Source of the DNA: JAFEDN01 sp965651935
Lineage (GTDB): Bacteria > Pseudomonadota > Gammaproteobacteria > Coxiellales > Coxiellaceae
Length of the DNA: 64,000 nt
Assembly: GCA_965651935.1 (NCBI GenBank)
Contig: CBFGTC010000010.1
Coordinates: 8,546 to 72,545 of the forward strand
Reading direction: 5' to 3'
The notes beneath the pieces were generated by a model that searched no databases, was not told the DNA's origin, and saw nothing but the letters and a program-made list of their open reading frames with translations. Both the position numbers and the translations under genes were made by a program. Below, one piece after another: positions 34,802 to 43,232 of the stretch; positions within the stretch are counted from its first letter, which is position 1; each line of letters starts with the position of its first letter.

Positions 34802-36160
34802 ATGAAATTTAGGCAATTTGGTCTGCTTGGTCTGTTTACGCTGAGTTGTTTGATTTTTGGCTCATTGGCCAAAGCGGAAGAAAAAATAGTTCAACCTTCC
34901 CCCTCTATCCAAGAAATTAATATCCCCCGAGATCAAGAGCAGCGTTTCGTTAATGCTATTGCCATTATCAAAAATTATTATATTTCTGATCCAAGTGATA
35001 AAACTCTTTTTGATAATGCGATTAAAGGCATGGTTGAAAATCTAGACCCTCACTCCTCTTATTTAGATGCTGATGATTTAAAAGAATTGGAAACCGCCGT
35101 TTCGGGCGAATTTGTGGGAATAGGAGTGGAATTGTCTACTCAAGATGGCGTGCTTAAAGTAGTCAGTCCCATTGAAGGTTCTCCTGCAGAAAAAGCAGGT
35201 TTGAAGCCGGGTGATCTGATCATTAAAATAGATGATAAAATCGTGCAAAATATGAGTTTGCGTGAAGCCGTCAACCGGATTAAAGGCAAAAACGACACGC
35301 AAGTCAGCTTGACTATTTTACGCAAAAGTTATGACAAACCTGTTAAATTAACTATCACTCGCAACACCATAAAATTAATCACTTTAAAAAAGCGTATGTT
35401 GGATGATCATTACGCTTACATCCGCTTAACTTTCTTTCAAGGGCCTTTAGATCAAGACTTGGCTCAGGCCATCAAAGAATTGCAATCTAAGTATTCATTG
35501 AAGGGAATCATCCTGGATTTACGCAATAACCCCGGCGGTTTATTAGATGTGAGCGCCAAGGTTGCGGATACTTTCTTAGATATCGATAAAACTCAACAAT
35601 TTCATAATTTGATCGTTTATACCAAAGGCCGCATCCCTGGAGCTGATATGTCTTTGAAAGTAACAGGACATGATTTGACACAAGGTCTGCCATTGGTGGT
35701 TTTAATTAATAATGGCTCCGCTTCGGCATCTGAAATTGTGGCTGGCGCTTTACAGGATTACCATAGGGCCATCATTATGGGTACGGTCAGTTTTGGCAAA
35801 GGGTCCGTACAAACCGTGCTGCCTTTAGATGATGGCGCCATTAAATTAACCACTGCGCTTTATCACACTCCCTCTGGAAGAATCATTCAAGCAAAAGGAA
35901 TTGAACCCGATGTGGTGGCTCCGGCATTGGAGGTGAATGAGAAAAACTTAAGCGGTGTTTTGGATTTGGATGAAGAGAATTACCGCAATCATTTATCGAA
36001 TACTGAAGAGAGTGATCAAAATGTTCAAAATCAATTGCAAATGTACCAAAAACAAAGAAACACGGAAATCGCTTTAGCTAAAGAGGATTATCAGATCTAT
36101 GCTGCTTACATGATGTTAAAAGGCGTATCTGCTGCCAATCCAGTAGGCTCATTAAAATAA
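34802..36160 (+). CDS. ctpA: Carboxy-terminal processing protease (S41 family)
   Basis: CtpA/Prc-type proteases trim or degrade periplasmic proteins, often peptidoglycan hydrolases. The 452-residue product starts MKFRQFGLLGLFTLSCLIFG (signal peptide), has a PDZ domain around residues 85-165 (GVELSTQDGVLKVVSPIEGS, AGLKPGDLIIKID), and a catalytic core with Ser in NNGSASASEIVAGALQD and Lys in FGKGSVQTVLPL. The C-terminal tail is charged. It follows envC by 28 bases; a gpmI-envC-ctpA order is common in gammaproteobacteria. Confidence 0.95.
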   Translation: MKFRQFGLLGLFTLSCLIFGSLAKAEEKIVQPSPSIQEINIPRDQEQRFVNAIAIIKNYYISDPSDKTLFDNAIKGMVENLDPHSSYLDADDLKELETAVSGEFVGIGVELSTQDGVLKVVSPIEGSPAEKAGLKPGDLIIKIDDKIVQNMSLREAVNRIKGKNDTQVSLTILRKSYDKPVKLTITRNTIKLITLKKRMLDDHYAYIRLTFFQGPLDQDLAQAIKELQSKYSLKGIILDLRNNPGGLLDVSAKVADTFLDIDKTQQFHNLIVYTKGRIPGADMSLKVTGHDLTQGLPLVVLINNGSASASEIVAGALQDYHRAIIMGTVSFGKGSVQTVLPLDDGAIKLTTALYHTPSGRIIQAKGIEPDVVAPALEVNEKNLSGVLDLDEENYRNHLSNTEESDQNVQNQLQMYQKQRNTEIALAKEDYQIYAAYMMLKGVSAANPVGSLK

Positions 36161-36161
36161 A

Positions 36162-36200
36162 AAAACCCACTTATCATGACTGATAAGTGGGTTTTCGTTT
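36162..36200. terminator. Strong bidirectional terminator between ctpA and the peptide gene
   Basis: A perfect 15-bp inverted repeat, AAAACCCACTTATCA (36162-36176) and TGATAAGTGGGTTTT (36181-36195), with a 4-base loop TGAC, follows the ctpA stop by one base and continues into CGTTTTTAT. On the other strand it ends in a run of T after the stem, so it can also terminate the converging peptide-export operon, whose last stop is at 36222. Confidence 0.92.
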
Positions 36201-36221
36201 TTATATAAATTACTAATTAGA

Positions 36222-36437
36222 TTAGAATTTACCTGATTGTTTTAACGCATCCAGGCTTTTCATCAATGAAGTCGGAATTGGGGCAGAACCGCCGGCAATC
36301 TGCTTCCATTGATATTCAGGGATATGAGCATCAACAAAAGCTTTTTCCACCAGCTTTTCATTATTGATGTTAGTTTCTGACATAATTCTTTCGATCACTT
36401 GTTTACGTAATAATTTATTTGAACTTGTTTCAGCCAT
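36222..36437 (-). CDS. Small peptide with Gly-Gly site, probable substrate of the NHLP exporter
   Basis: A 71-residue ORF starts at 36437 behind a strong GGAGG site (36448-36444). Residues 1-48 form a charged, helical leader-like part (KLLRKQVIERIMSETNINNE, then VEKAFVDAHIPEYQWKQIA), followed by Gly49-Gly50 and a 21-residue remainder that starts SAPIPTSLM and ends KQSGKF. There is no Sec signal or membrane helix. It is the last gene of an operon whose exporter carries a C39 peptidase, which cuts after double glycine, so the last 21 residues may be the exported peptide. It has no cysteine and few Ser/Thr, arguing against lanthipeptide modification. A longer frame to 36491 lacks a ribosome-binding site. 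A role as a regulator or chaperone subunit cannot be excluded. Confidence 0.7.
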   Translation of the reverse strand: MAETSSNKLLRKQVIERIMSETNINNEKLVEKAFVDAHIPEYQWKQIAGGSAPIPTSLMKSLDALKQSGKF

Positions 36438-36519
36438 TTTATACCTCCAAAAAAACCTGCGACCTTGTTCAAGTAAAAATATAGCACACACTTAAGAAAA
36501 ATCCGAATTGTGTTAAAAA

Positions 36520-37920
36520 TCAACTATCTAAGTTCCAAACCTTGCGTTTAATGGCGGTTTCATTATTATAACTATTCGCATTAAATATGCTTATATCCGT
36601 GGCTTTGCTTATTTGTAAACGCGTGGTATTACTAAACCGCTTTGCAAAATCCAATGGCGTGACGACAGTTTTCCCAATAACAACCCTGCCTTCCCGCCCT
36701 AACAAATCCGTAGTCCTCAATCCCCAAATCTCTTGTAGCACAAAAGGATTACCATCTCGCGACCCAATGTATAAAGTGATGTGGCCTGGGAAGTGTATCA
36801 AAGTCAGAAAAGGCACGCCTTTTTTCACAATGATTTTTCGTCTAGCCCGAATTTTTGTCGCATCCGGCAGGATAACCACTTCACCCAATCGAGACTGTTG
36901 ACTTGAATTTCGCGGAAGCCAAAGTCCAAAACCTGCAAATATATCTTGAGTGGTAGAGGAGCAGTCGCGCAATTGATATAAATTTCCCCAACCATAAGGT
37001 TCATTGATAAAAGTTTTAGCCATCTCAGCCACATTTTTCTCTGTCAAAGGGATGGGAAAGTTCAATACATCGCTCTTAGCCACCGCCAGAGTTTCAATAT
37101 GAGCATTGCCATCATTATCACGAAAAGGCCATAACACTTTAACACTGGTTTCATCTCGGCCAGGGCTAGGATAAATCATACCCTTACGCAAACCTGGCAA
37201 GGCGCTATTTTTGTTAGTGACGACAAAAGAATATTTATGCCATTCAGCCATAAATGCGGCGTCCACAAATCCTAAATTTTTTACAGGGATCCAACCAAAC
37301 GCACTGCCAGTTCGTACAAAATACCACAACTGATCTTTGGAAATTTGCAACACTCTCACCGGCGCCCCGGGAAATAAATAACTCATCATCCAATTGTCAA
37401 ATGGATAACCCTCCCCTGCCTTCTTGGGATCGTTATAGTTCGGTAAATTGGTGGGAAAGACCCGTAAAGGGGTAATATGCGTAATAATCGCGGGACGATT
37501 AATTTGGGGAAAACCGCTGAAATCCATGTTCGAAGTAATGTAATTGATTCTTTCTTGAGTGAAAGGGATATAGGTGAACATAAATGTTTCATGCGTGCTA
37601 AAGAAATCTTTATTAACTTGCATGGTTTGTAATAACTTGGTATTGATTTCTTGATTGAGATCACCGTTGTCTAACCAGGGTGAGAAATATAGACGAATGT
37701 ATGCTTGTGATACTCGGGCTTGCTGCTGAGCCGTCATTAACGGTTTGTCGGGATCCTTGTCCACATAAAGAGTAGGATCTTGATCTATCGTATTCAGTTC
37801 ATTTTGCAATCTTGGAAAAGTGGCAATGGTGCTTAATCTCCAGGAAGCACCCAACGTTAATAGTGCTATCACTAAAATAGATACCAAAATATAACAACAT
37901 TTTCTTCTACAGCATTTCAT
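36520..37920 (-). CDS. SH3b-containing NlpC/P60 (C40) cell-wall peptidase, membrane-anchored
   Basis: The 466-residue product has an N-terminal membrane anchor (about 10-28, preceded by a Cys/Arg/Lys-rich MKCCRRKCC), an SH3b1-like region (about 140-235, with VRVLQISKDQLWYFVRTGSAFGWIPVKNLG split across it) and a C-terminal NlpC/P60 domain. Catalytic features are NEPYGWGNLYQLRDCSS, with the nucleophile Cys, and FPGHITLYIGSRDGNP, with the His. Such enzymes cut D-Glu-DAP bonds in murein stem peptides. Its start overlaps the upstream ABC gene by 14 bases, so it belongs to the export operon. It may open the wall for export, or act on the same target as the peptide. Confidence 0.85.
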   Translation of the reverse strand: MKCCRRKCCYILVSILVIALLTLGASWRLSTIATFPRLQNELNTIDQDPTLYVDKDPDKPLMTAQQQARVSQAYIRLYFSPWLDNGDLNQEINTKLLQTMQVNKDFFSTHETFMFTYIPFTQERINYITSNMDFSGFPQINRPAIITHITPLRVFPTNLPNYNDPKKAGEGYPFDNWMMSYLFPGAPVRVLQISKDQLWYFVRTGSAFGWIPVKNLGFVDAAFMAEWHKYSFVVTNKNSALPGLRKGMIYPSPGRDETSVKVLWPFRDNDGNAHIETLAVAKSDVLNFPIPLTEKNVAEMAKTFINEPYGWGNLYQLRDCSSTTQDIFAGFGLWLPRNSSQQSRLGEVVILPDATKIRARRKIIVKKGVPFLTLIHFPGHITLYIGSRDGNPFVLQEIWGLRTTDLLGREGRVVIGKTVVTPLDFAKRFSNTTRLQISKATDISIFNANSYNNETAIKRKVWNLDS

Positions 37921-40006
37921 TATAGCCTCCTTGAGCCGGTAACTGCCTTTTTGCCATTTGAGAGAATAATCCGGGTTGTTTGATTAACTCGTCGAAACGG
38001 CCTGCTTGCACGATATTGCCTTTATCCATGACAATAATACGGTCAGCATGAACAATGGTGCTTAAACGGTGCGCTGCAACTATTTGTGTCGCATTCAATT
38101 GACGCAAGTAATTTTGAACTACAGCCTGAGTGGTATTGTCCAAAGCACTGGTGGCCTCATCTAAGATTAATATTCGAGGTTTTTGCGCCAAAGCCCGCGC
38201 TAAAATGATGCGTTGGACCTCTCCTCCCGATAAACTTACTGCGCCTTCACTAATTAAAGTGTCCAATTGCATTGGTAAATTTTTAATAAAAGAAGCCAAA
38301 CCCACTTTTTCGGCAATTTCCCACACCGCAGTTCGAGTCATTTTGGGTTGATTACTCGCGATATTGGCATAAATAGAACCCGGGATCAATAAACTATTTT
38401 GAATAACCACTCCAATTTGTTTGCGTATGGAAGACATTTTCAAAAAATGCGAATGAACGTCATCAAAGCATATTTCACCCGCTTCAGGTTCTTCAAACCC
38501 CAAGATTATGCGAAACAAAGTTGACTTTCCTGAACCAGAAGGGCCAACCACCGCAATAAATTCGCCTGGCTTAATTCTTAATGATAAATTTTTAAATAGA
38601 GCGGCTTCATCAGGGTGATAACGAAAGACTATATTTTTTAATTCAATTTCGCCACTCAACATTCCAGAGACTACTTTACCTCTTTCTACCTCAACCCCGC
38701 TGGTTAAAAGCGGATGGCTTTTTTTCCATAAAGGAAATATCCGCAAGGTTTCACCCAGAGCAGAAGTCGCATTCGCAAGCATGACAAACAATAAAAAATA
38801 GCCGATAAAAAAACCGATTATTTTTTCAAATGCCGGTTGAACCGATTGATTATGTAAAAGCACTAAAAAAATTAAAGGACTTCCCATTAACATGAATGCG
38901 TTTAAAACTTCCAAACATAAACCATAGTGTTTTAAAGCTAATTCAGTGCCGCTTCGGTGTCTTAAGCGTTCTAACCAAAGATGAAATATTCTGCCCATGG
39001 AGTTTGTCACTCGCACTTTAACGATAGCGGTAATAATTTCTAGTAAAAAATCCAAGTATTGACCAAAATATTGATATATTTTACCCGTGTAAACATGTTG
39101 GCGCAGATAAATTAAGGTAGTAACGCCACTATAAATAATGACCAAAATAAACGTAAAGCGTGCTATCTCGGAAATTAAAAAAAACAATAGAATAAATAGA
39201 AAAACGCTTCCCATGAGATTGACTATTAGTATCAACAAGCCATGCATAAAATTGTTTTGAACTTCGCTAATGGCATGAATTTGAAATGCCGTATCAGCCG
39301 TTGCGCGTTGTCTAAAAAAGCGCAATGGTAAACGCAGTATTTTATCCCAAATACTCGGAATGCTGATGGCTTCTAGCTTGTATCGCAAACGAAGACGTAG
39401 CATAGCTTGGGTTTGATAGAATAAAATAAAGACGCAAAAATTAACCATAAGCAAAACTAAAAGCTGCCATAATAGGCTGAAATCGTGTGGAATAATGGCA
39501 GCCTTAAAAATAAAAATCAGGATTATGGGCAATAGCACGATACTCAGATTCAACATTAAATCAGTTAAAATTAACAAACTCATTTCTTTTTTTACTCGAA
39601 TAAAAAGCCAAGTAAAAAAATTCTTCAAGCTTTTCAGCTTATTTGGCAAGCTTGGATAAAAATAAAACACCGTGTTAGATAATTCCGCGGCGTTTTTATC
39701 GGTAATTTTTATACAGGCACCAGTGCTATTGTCCACCATTTCATAACCGCCATCGACAGCAGGCAATAATGCACAAACTTGATTTTGATAAAATCCGACT
39801 AAAGGTCCTGCCTCATTTTTCCACCATTGTGGAAATAAACTAACTTGACGAATACGAATATGGTTGAATTCAGCAATGTAATTGGCGTAATCAAATAAAT
39901 CACCATCTTGAGGGGAATCTTCTGGTTTTTGCAATTTAATTTTTTTACGTTTGGCAACGGCGGCACAAACCGAAAAAAATAAATCGTAATCCTCGTTCAT
40001 TGTCAT
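37907..40006 (-). CDS. NHLP/NHLM-type bacteriocin exporter, permease-ATPase subunit
   Basis: The 699-residue product is an ABC half-transporter with a long cytosolic N-terminal domain (about 1-130) typical of the NHLM ATP-binding subunit, including AEFNHIRIRQVSLFPQWWKNEAGPLVGF and the FYFYPSLPNK stretch. Six membrane helices follow (about 140-420), then the nucleotide-binding domain with Walker A VVGPSGSGKSTL, signature LSGGEVQRIILARAL and Walker B ILILDEATSALD. It has no peptidase. It is expected to pair with the C39-containing half-transporter, whose stop it meets in a one-base TAATG overlap. Confidence 0.9.
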   Translation of the reverse strand: MTMNEDYDLFFSVCAAVAKRKKIKLQKPEDSPQDGDLFDYANYIAEFNHIRIRQVSLFPQWWKNEAGPLVGFYQNQVCALLPAVDGGYEMVDNSTGACIKITDKNAAELSNTVFYFYPSLPNKLKSLKNFFTWLFIRVKKEMSLLILTDLMLNLSIVLLPIILIFIFKAAIIPHDFSLLWQLLVLLMVNFCVFILFYQTQAMLRLRLRYKLEAISIPSIWDKILRLPLRFFRQRATADTAFQIHAISEVQNNFMHGLLILIVNLMGSVFLFILLFFLISEIARFTFILVIIYSGVTTLIYLRQHVYTGKIYQYFGQYLDFLLEIITAIVKVRVTNSMGRIFHLWLERLRHRSGTELALKHYGLCLEVLNAFMLMGSPLIFLVLLHNQSVQPAFEKIIGFFIGYFLLFVMLANATSALGETLRIFPLWKKSHPLLTSGVEVERGKVVSGMLSGEIELKNIVFRYHPDEAALFKNLSLRIKPGEFIAVVGPSGSGKSTLFRIILGFEEPEAGEICFDDVHSHFLKMSSIRKQIGVVIQNSLLIPGSIYANIASNQPKMTRTAVWEIAEKVGLASFIKNLPMQLDTLISEGAVSLSGGEVQRIILARALAQKPRILILDEATSALDNTTQAVVQNYLRQLNATQIVAAHRLSTIVHADRIIVMDKGNIVQAGRFDELIKQPGLFSQMAKRQLPAQGGYNEML

Positions 40007-42162
40007 TATTGAATTTCCAAACTAACCAATTCCTTGTATAAACCATCTGCTGCCATTAATTCTTCGTGTTTACCGCGTTGAATAATTTGCCCTTGATCGA
40101 TAACCAGGATAGAGTGACAATCCCTTATTGCACTTAATCGATGTGCAATGATTATCAAACTACAATGCTGTTGTTGTAAGTTGCGATAAATTTGCTGCTC
40201 TAATAACGGATCCAACGCCGAAGTCGCTTCGTCTAGAATTAATAATTTAGGATTGGCGATCAAGGCGCGAGCTATTTCAAGTCTTTGCACCTGACCGCCG
40301 CTAAAATTTTTTCCGCGCTCTTCAACCCAGCAATCTAAGCCGCCTCTTTGTCGAACGATTTCGTCCATACAGGCTAAACTCAATGCATGATAAATCTGGG
40401 AATCTGAAATTTGCGAATCCCATAACGTGAGATTTTCTCTCAAGGTAGCAGAAAATAAATAAATTTCTTGATCCACTAAGCCCACGTATTCGGCTAATTG
40501 TTGTCGTGAAGTATGCGGCAAGGGAACGCCATTGATAATAATTTCGCCGGACCAGGGGGTATATAAACCGCAAATTAATTTAGCTGCGCTGGATTTACCT
40601 CCACCTGTCGGGCCAACGATGGCCAAACGTTCCCCTGCCTTTAATTCAAAACTGATATCGGTAAAAATCGGCGGCTCTAATCGAGAATATCCAAATAGCA
40701 CATTTTTAAATTCCAAAACGGTCGAAGCAGACGCTTGCTGAAGCGATACCGCATTCTGAGGTGCACTTAAAATATTTTCTAAACGATGATGTTTCACATC
40801 ATCAATTCGCGCCATATCGCTTTTTAGTCTATGCAGTTGATCCTTGCTGCTTGCCAATAAATTTAAGGGTTGAATGAATGCCAGAAATAATACAAGGCTC
40901 GCCAACCAACTTCCTGGACTCAGCTGACCCTGAAAAATCAATCCAACACCAACTCCAAATAAAGCCAATAAATTGAATCCCCATAAAGAGACAATGGCGA
41001 TTTGTCTTTTAAGTTCTGCAATAGCTAGTGCTTGTTCATTGGCTACTTTTTCTGCATGTGCATTGGCCCAAAGATTAAAGAAATGGCTCTCTACCGCATT
41101 GACTTTTAATGTTTCTATAATTTGAATTCCATTGATTTCAATTCCCGATAATTTACCAATGGATTGTAAAAGCCGGCCATTTATTTCTGGTTTGGTCGCC
41201 AATAACCGGTTTAAAAAAATTCCGATTATGCCGCAAGCGATATTAATTAATGCTAAAGGCCAGCTGATAAAAAACATGAATGTTACTAAAATCATTAAAT
41301 TAATGAAATCCACTAAATGAGAAGCAATTTTTTCTGCTAATATATGGGCGATTTGAGCAGGAGTCTCGGTCCGCTCGACCAAATCACCCGCCGCCCTTTG
41401 CAAAAAAAAATTAATAGGTAAATGTAAAAGTCGATAAAAAAACTGCACTACAACGCTTAATTTTAATTTCATATAAAATCGAGTTGTAAAAAATCGCCGC
41501 AATGTCGTTAATGAAATGATTAATAATCCAATAATTAATAAACCAAATACAAAAAAACCCGTCCACGCGCTTTGTTGTAATAAAACCGTATCAAAAAATA
41601 ATTTAGTAAAAAAAGCCAATCCGATTACTGGCGCTGATAGAAACAATCCACTAATTAAAATAAACAAAAAAATTGATCGCGTCCCTACAATATATTGCCA
41701 CACTAAATATCCGATTGACGGCCCCGGCTTCCCTTCTGGCTGAAATTCGGGTCCGGGATCCATAAATAACACGATTCCGGTATAGCCTTGGGCAAACTCA
41801 TGCGCATTAATGGTCCGCGGCCCAGTGGCAGGATCGTTGAGATAAACCTTATCGGCATTAAATCCCTCAACAATCAGAAAATGGTTGAACTGCCAATAAA
41901 CAATAAAAGGAGGCGGTAGTTGTTTAGTTTGTTCCAAAGTGAGCTGCATGCCGTGTGCATTTAAACCATAGTGACGCGCAGCTTTGATGATATTGATAGC
42001 TTTACTACCGTCTCGGCTTACATCACAAGCTTCGCGCGCCTCGGATATGGGAATATAGCGGCCAAAATAAGCCAAAATAATAGCCAAAACTACTGCGCCA
42101 CATTCGGCATTGTCCATTTGCAATAAGCTGGGGGTTTTTTCTCTTTTAGAATTGTTAGACAT
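40006..42162 (-). CDS. NHLP/NHLM-type bacteriocin exporter with C39 peptidase domain
   Basis: The 718-residue product has an N-terminal C39 double-glycine peptidase with all expected residues: oxyanion Gln15, nucleophile Cys21 (MDNAECGAVVLA), His94 (QFNHFLIVEGF) and Asp110 (LNDPATGPR). Six membrane helices (about 155-440) and an ABC ATPase follow (IVGPTGGGKSSAAKL, FSGGQVQRLEIARAL, LLILDEATSALD). It would cut a leader after Gly-Gly and drive export across the inner membrane. It overlaps the HlyD-like gene by 8 bases. Confidence 0.93.
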   Translation of the reverse strand: MSNNSKREKTPSLLQMDNAECGAVVLAIILAYFGRYIPISEAREACDVSRDGSKAINIIKAARHYGLNAHGMQLTLEQTKQLPPPFIVYWQFNHFLIVEGFNADKVYLNDPATGPRTINAHEFAQGYTGIVLFMDPGPEFQPEGKPGPSIGYLVWQYIVGTRSIFLFILISGLFLSAPVIGLAFFTKLFFDTVLLQQSAWTGFFVFGLLIIGLLIISLTTLRRFFTTRFYMKLKLSVVVQFFYRLLHLPINFFLQRAAGDLVERTETPAQIAHILAEKIASHLVDFINLMILVTFMFFISWPLALINIACGIIGIFLNRLLATKPEINGRLLQSIGKLSGIEINGIQIIETLKVNAVESHFFNLWANAHAEKVANEQALAIAELKRQIAIVSLWGFNLLALFGVGVGLIFQGQLSPGSWLASLVLFLAFIQPLNLLASSKDQLHRLKSDMARIDDVKHHRLENILSAPQNAVSLQQASASTVLEFKNVLFGYSRLEPPIFTDISFELKAGERLAIVGPTGGGKSSAAKLICGLYTPWSGEIIINGVPLPHTSRQQLAEYVGLVDQEIYLFSATLRENLTLWDSQISDSQIYHALSLACMDEIVRQRGGLDCWVEERGKNFSGGQVQRLEIARALIANPKLLILDEATSALDPLLEQQIYRNLQQQHCSLIIIAHRLSAIRDCHSILVIDQGQIIQRGKHEELMAADGLYKELVSLEIQ

Positions 42163-42709
42163 GAGAATGTCTCGTTATCAAAATTTCCCACGGTGTTTGG
42201 CGGCGCAAATGGATATGCGCATCAATCAATGTTCCTGGTGTGATTTTTTCATCGGTCTGCACCTGCAAGCTGATGACGGGGCCTTTAGCAAAAAAGTAAT
42301 CCACTAAACTCTGATTTTGTAAAGTATCTAACGCCTGCGCGGGACTCACTGGGAGATTGTCCACACTCACCACTTCTGCTGAAATTTGTTTGCCCAAACC
42401 TTGGCCTTGAGTGCTTAAGCTGACAAACACTGTCATCTTTGGCGCTATTTTTAAATTATTCAATGCCGAAACATACACAATAGCGTCATGTTCAGACAGC
42501 ATCATTCCCTTACCGGTTTGTTGGATAAGAATAGAGCCGCTAAAAAACCAGATTATTAGAGCAAAAATGCTTAAACTTAGACCCATTAATAATGTCCACG
42601 CGGAAAAGCCGGGATTTTGAATAAAATTCTCTAAAGGCTGGGCTGTGGTAATATACTCTAAAGCCTGTTGGCGAAACGGTGAGTTTGAAACTGAACTTTC
42701 CTCCGTCAT
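42155..42709 (-). CDS. NHLM-type HlyD-like secretion adaptor, short
   Basis: The 184-residue product starts with a segment typical of NHLM secretion proteins (PFRQQALEYITTAQPLENFIQ), then one membrane helix (about 38-60, WTLLMGLSLSIFALIIWFF) and a small beta-rich periplasmic part with AKGPVISLQVQ and ITPGTLIDAHIHLRRQTPWE. It is much shorter than usual HlyD adaptors and lacks the long coiled-coil hairpin, so it may not reach an outer-membrane channel. The 3' end matches the family, so it is not truncated. It overlaps both neighbours by a few bases. Confidence 0.85.
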   Translation of the reverse strand: MTEESSVSNSPFRQQALEYITTAQPLENFIQNPGFSAWTLLMGLSLSIFALIIWFFSGSILIQQTGKGMMLSEHDAIVYVSALNNLKIAPKMTVFVSLSTQGQGLGKQISAEVVSVDNLPVSPAQALDTLQNQSLVDYFFAKGPVISLQVQTDEKITPGTLIDAHIHLRRQTPWEILITRHSHV

Positions 42710-43140
42710 TTGCTGCTCTCAGAGGTTTCTAGTAATTCGCGCAAACGCCGTGCCAGCACAGGCAATAATTGTAGAGCGATTTCTGGATACGCTTGCATTT
42801 GCGCTTTAAAATCCCACCGCTCTATCATCAAACATTGCGTTTCTTCTATGGCGACGACACTGGCTGAATGTGGCTGATCATCAATGACGGACATTTCGCC
42901 AATAATTTCACCTGTTGTCAGTTCAGTGATTAAACGGGACCGTGATGTATTAAAAGATTTAATGACTTGGACTCGACCGGACAAGATAATGTAGCAGCCT
43001 AATGCTGGATGGGATTCTTCAATAATAATTTGGGAAGGATTATAAGTCAGTAATTGCGCTAATTCAGCCAATCGGTAAAGCGCCGGTTGACTCAAGCGTG
43101 AAAATATCGATTTTTTAGTGAAAAATTCTTTTACATCCAT
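42706..43140 (-). CDS. Cyclic nucleotide-binding domain protein, first gene of the export operon
   Basis: The 144-residue product is a single Crp-like cNMP-binding fold: IIIEESHPALGCYIILSGRVQVI, then TTGEIIGEMSVIDDQPHSASVVAIEETQCLMIE with the phosphate-binding cassette position occupied by QPHSASV rather than the RAA of true cAMP binders. It has no DNA-binding domain. It begins 3 bases after the expected transcript start and has no Shine-Dalgarno, so it looks leaderless. Domains of this kind accompany many NHLP exporters and may sense nucleotide or gate transport; the role is unknown. Confidence 0.85.
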   Translation of the reverse strand: MDVKEFFTKKSIFSRLSQPALYRLAELAQLLTYNPSQIIIEESHPALGCYIILSGRVQVIKSFNTSRSRLITELTTGEIIGEMSVIDDQPHSASVVAIEETQCLMIERWDFKAQMQAYPEIALQLLPVLARRLRELLETSESSK

Positions 43141-43149
43141 GTTTTTTTG

Positions 43150-43180
43150 ATTATACCCTACCTTCCTTTGAGGGTGTCAA
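43150..43180 (-). promoter_or_regulatory. Promoter of the peptide-export operon
   Basis: On the minus strand a perfect TTGACA (43180-43175) and a perfect TATAAT (43155-43150) are 19 bases apart, longer than the optimal 17. The -10 lies only nine bases before the ATG at 43140, so the mRNA would start about three bases before the codon. The long spacer may indicate dependence on an activator or DNA twist. Confidence 0.65.
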
Positions 43181-43197
43181 GTAGATTCATCGCCTGG

Positions 43198-43226
43198 TTG
43201 GGGGCGTGGATCAGTTATGCTACAAT
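43198..43226 (+). promoter_or_regulatory. Promoter of the aldehyde dehydrogenase gene
   Basis: TTGGGG (43198-43203), a 17-base spacer and TACAAT (43221-43226) precede the ATG at 43233 by six bases, so transcription should start at or next to the start codon. It is back-to-back with the export operon promoter, within some 80 bases. Confidence 0.5.
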
Positions 43227-43232
43227 AAGGGC

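Noticed and set aside
36222..36437. Lanthipeptide or other cysteine-crosslinked precursor
   Set aside because: The tail after Gly-Gly has no cysteine and no modification enzyme is encoded next to it.
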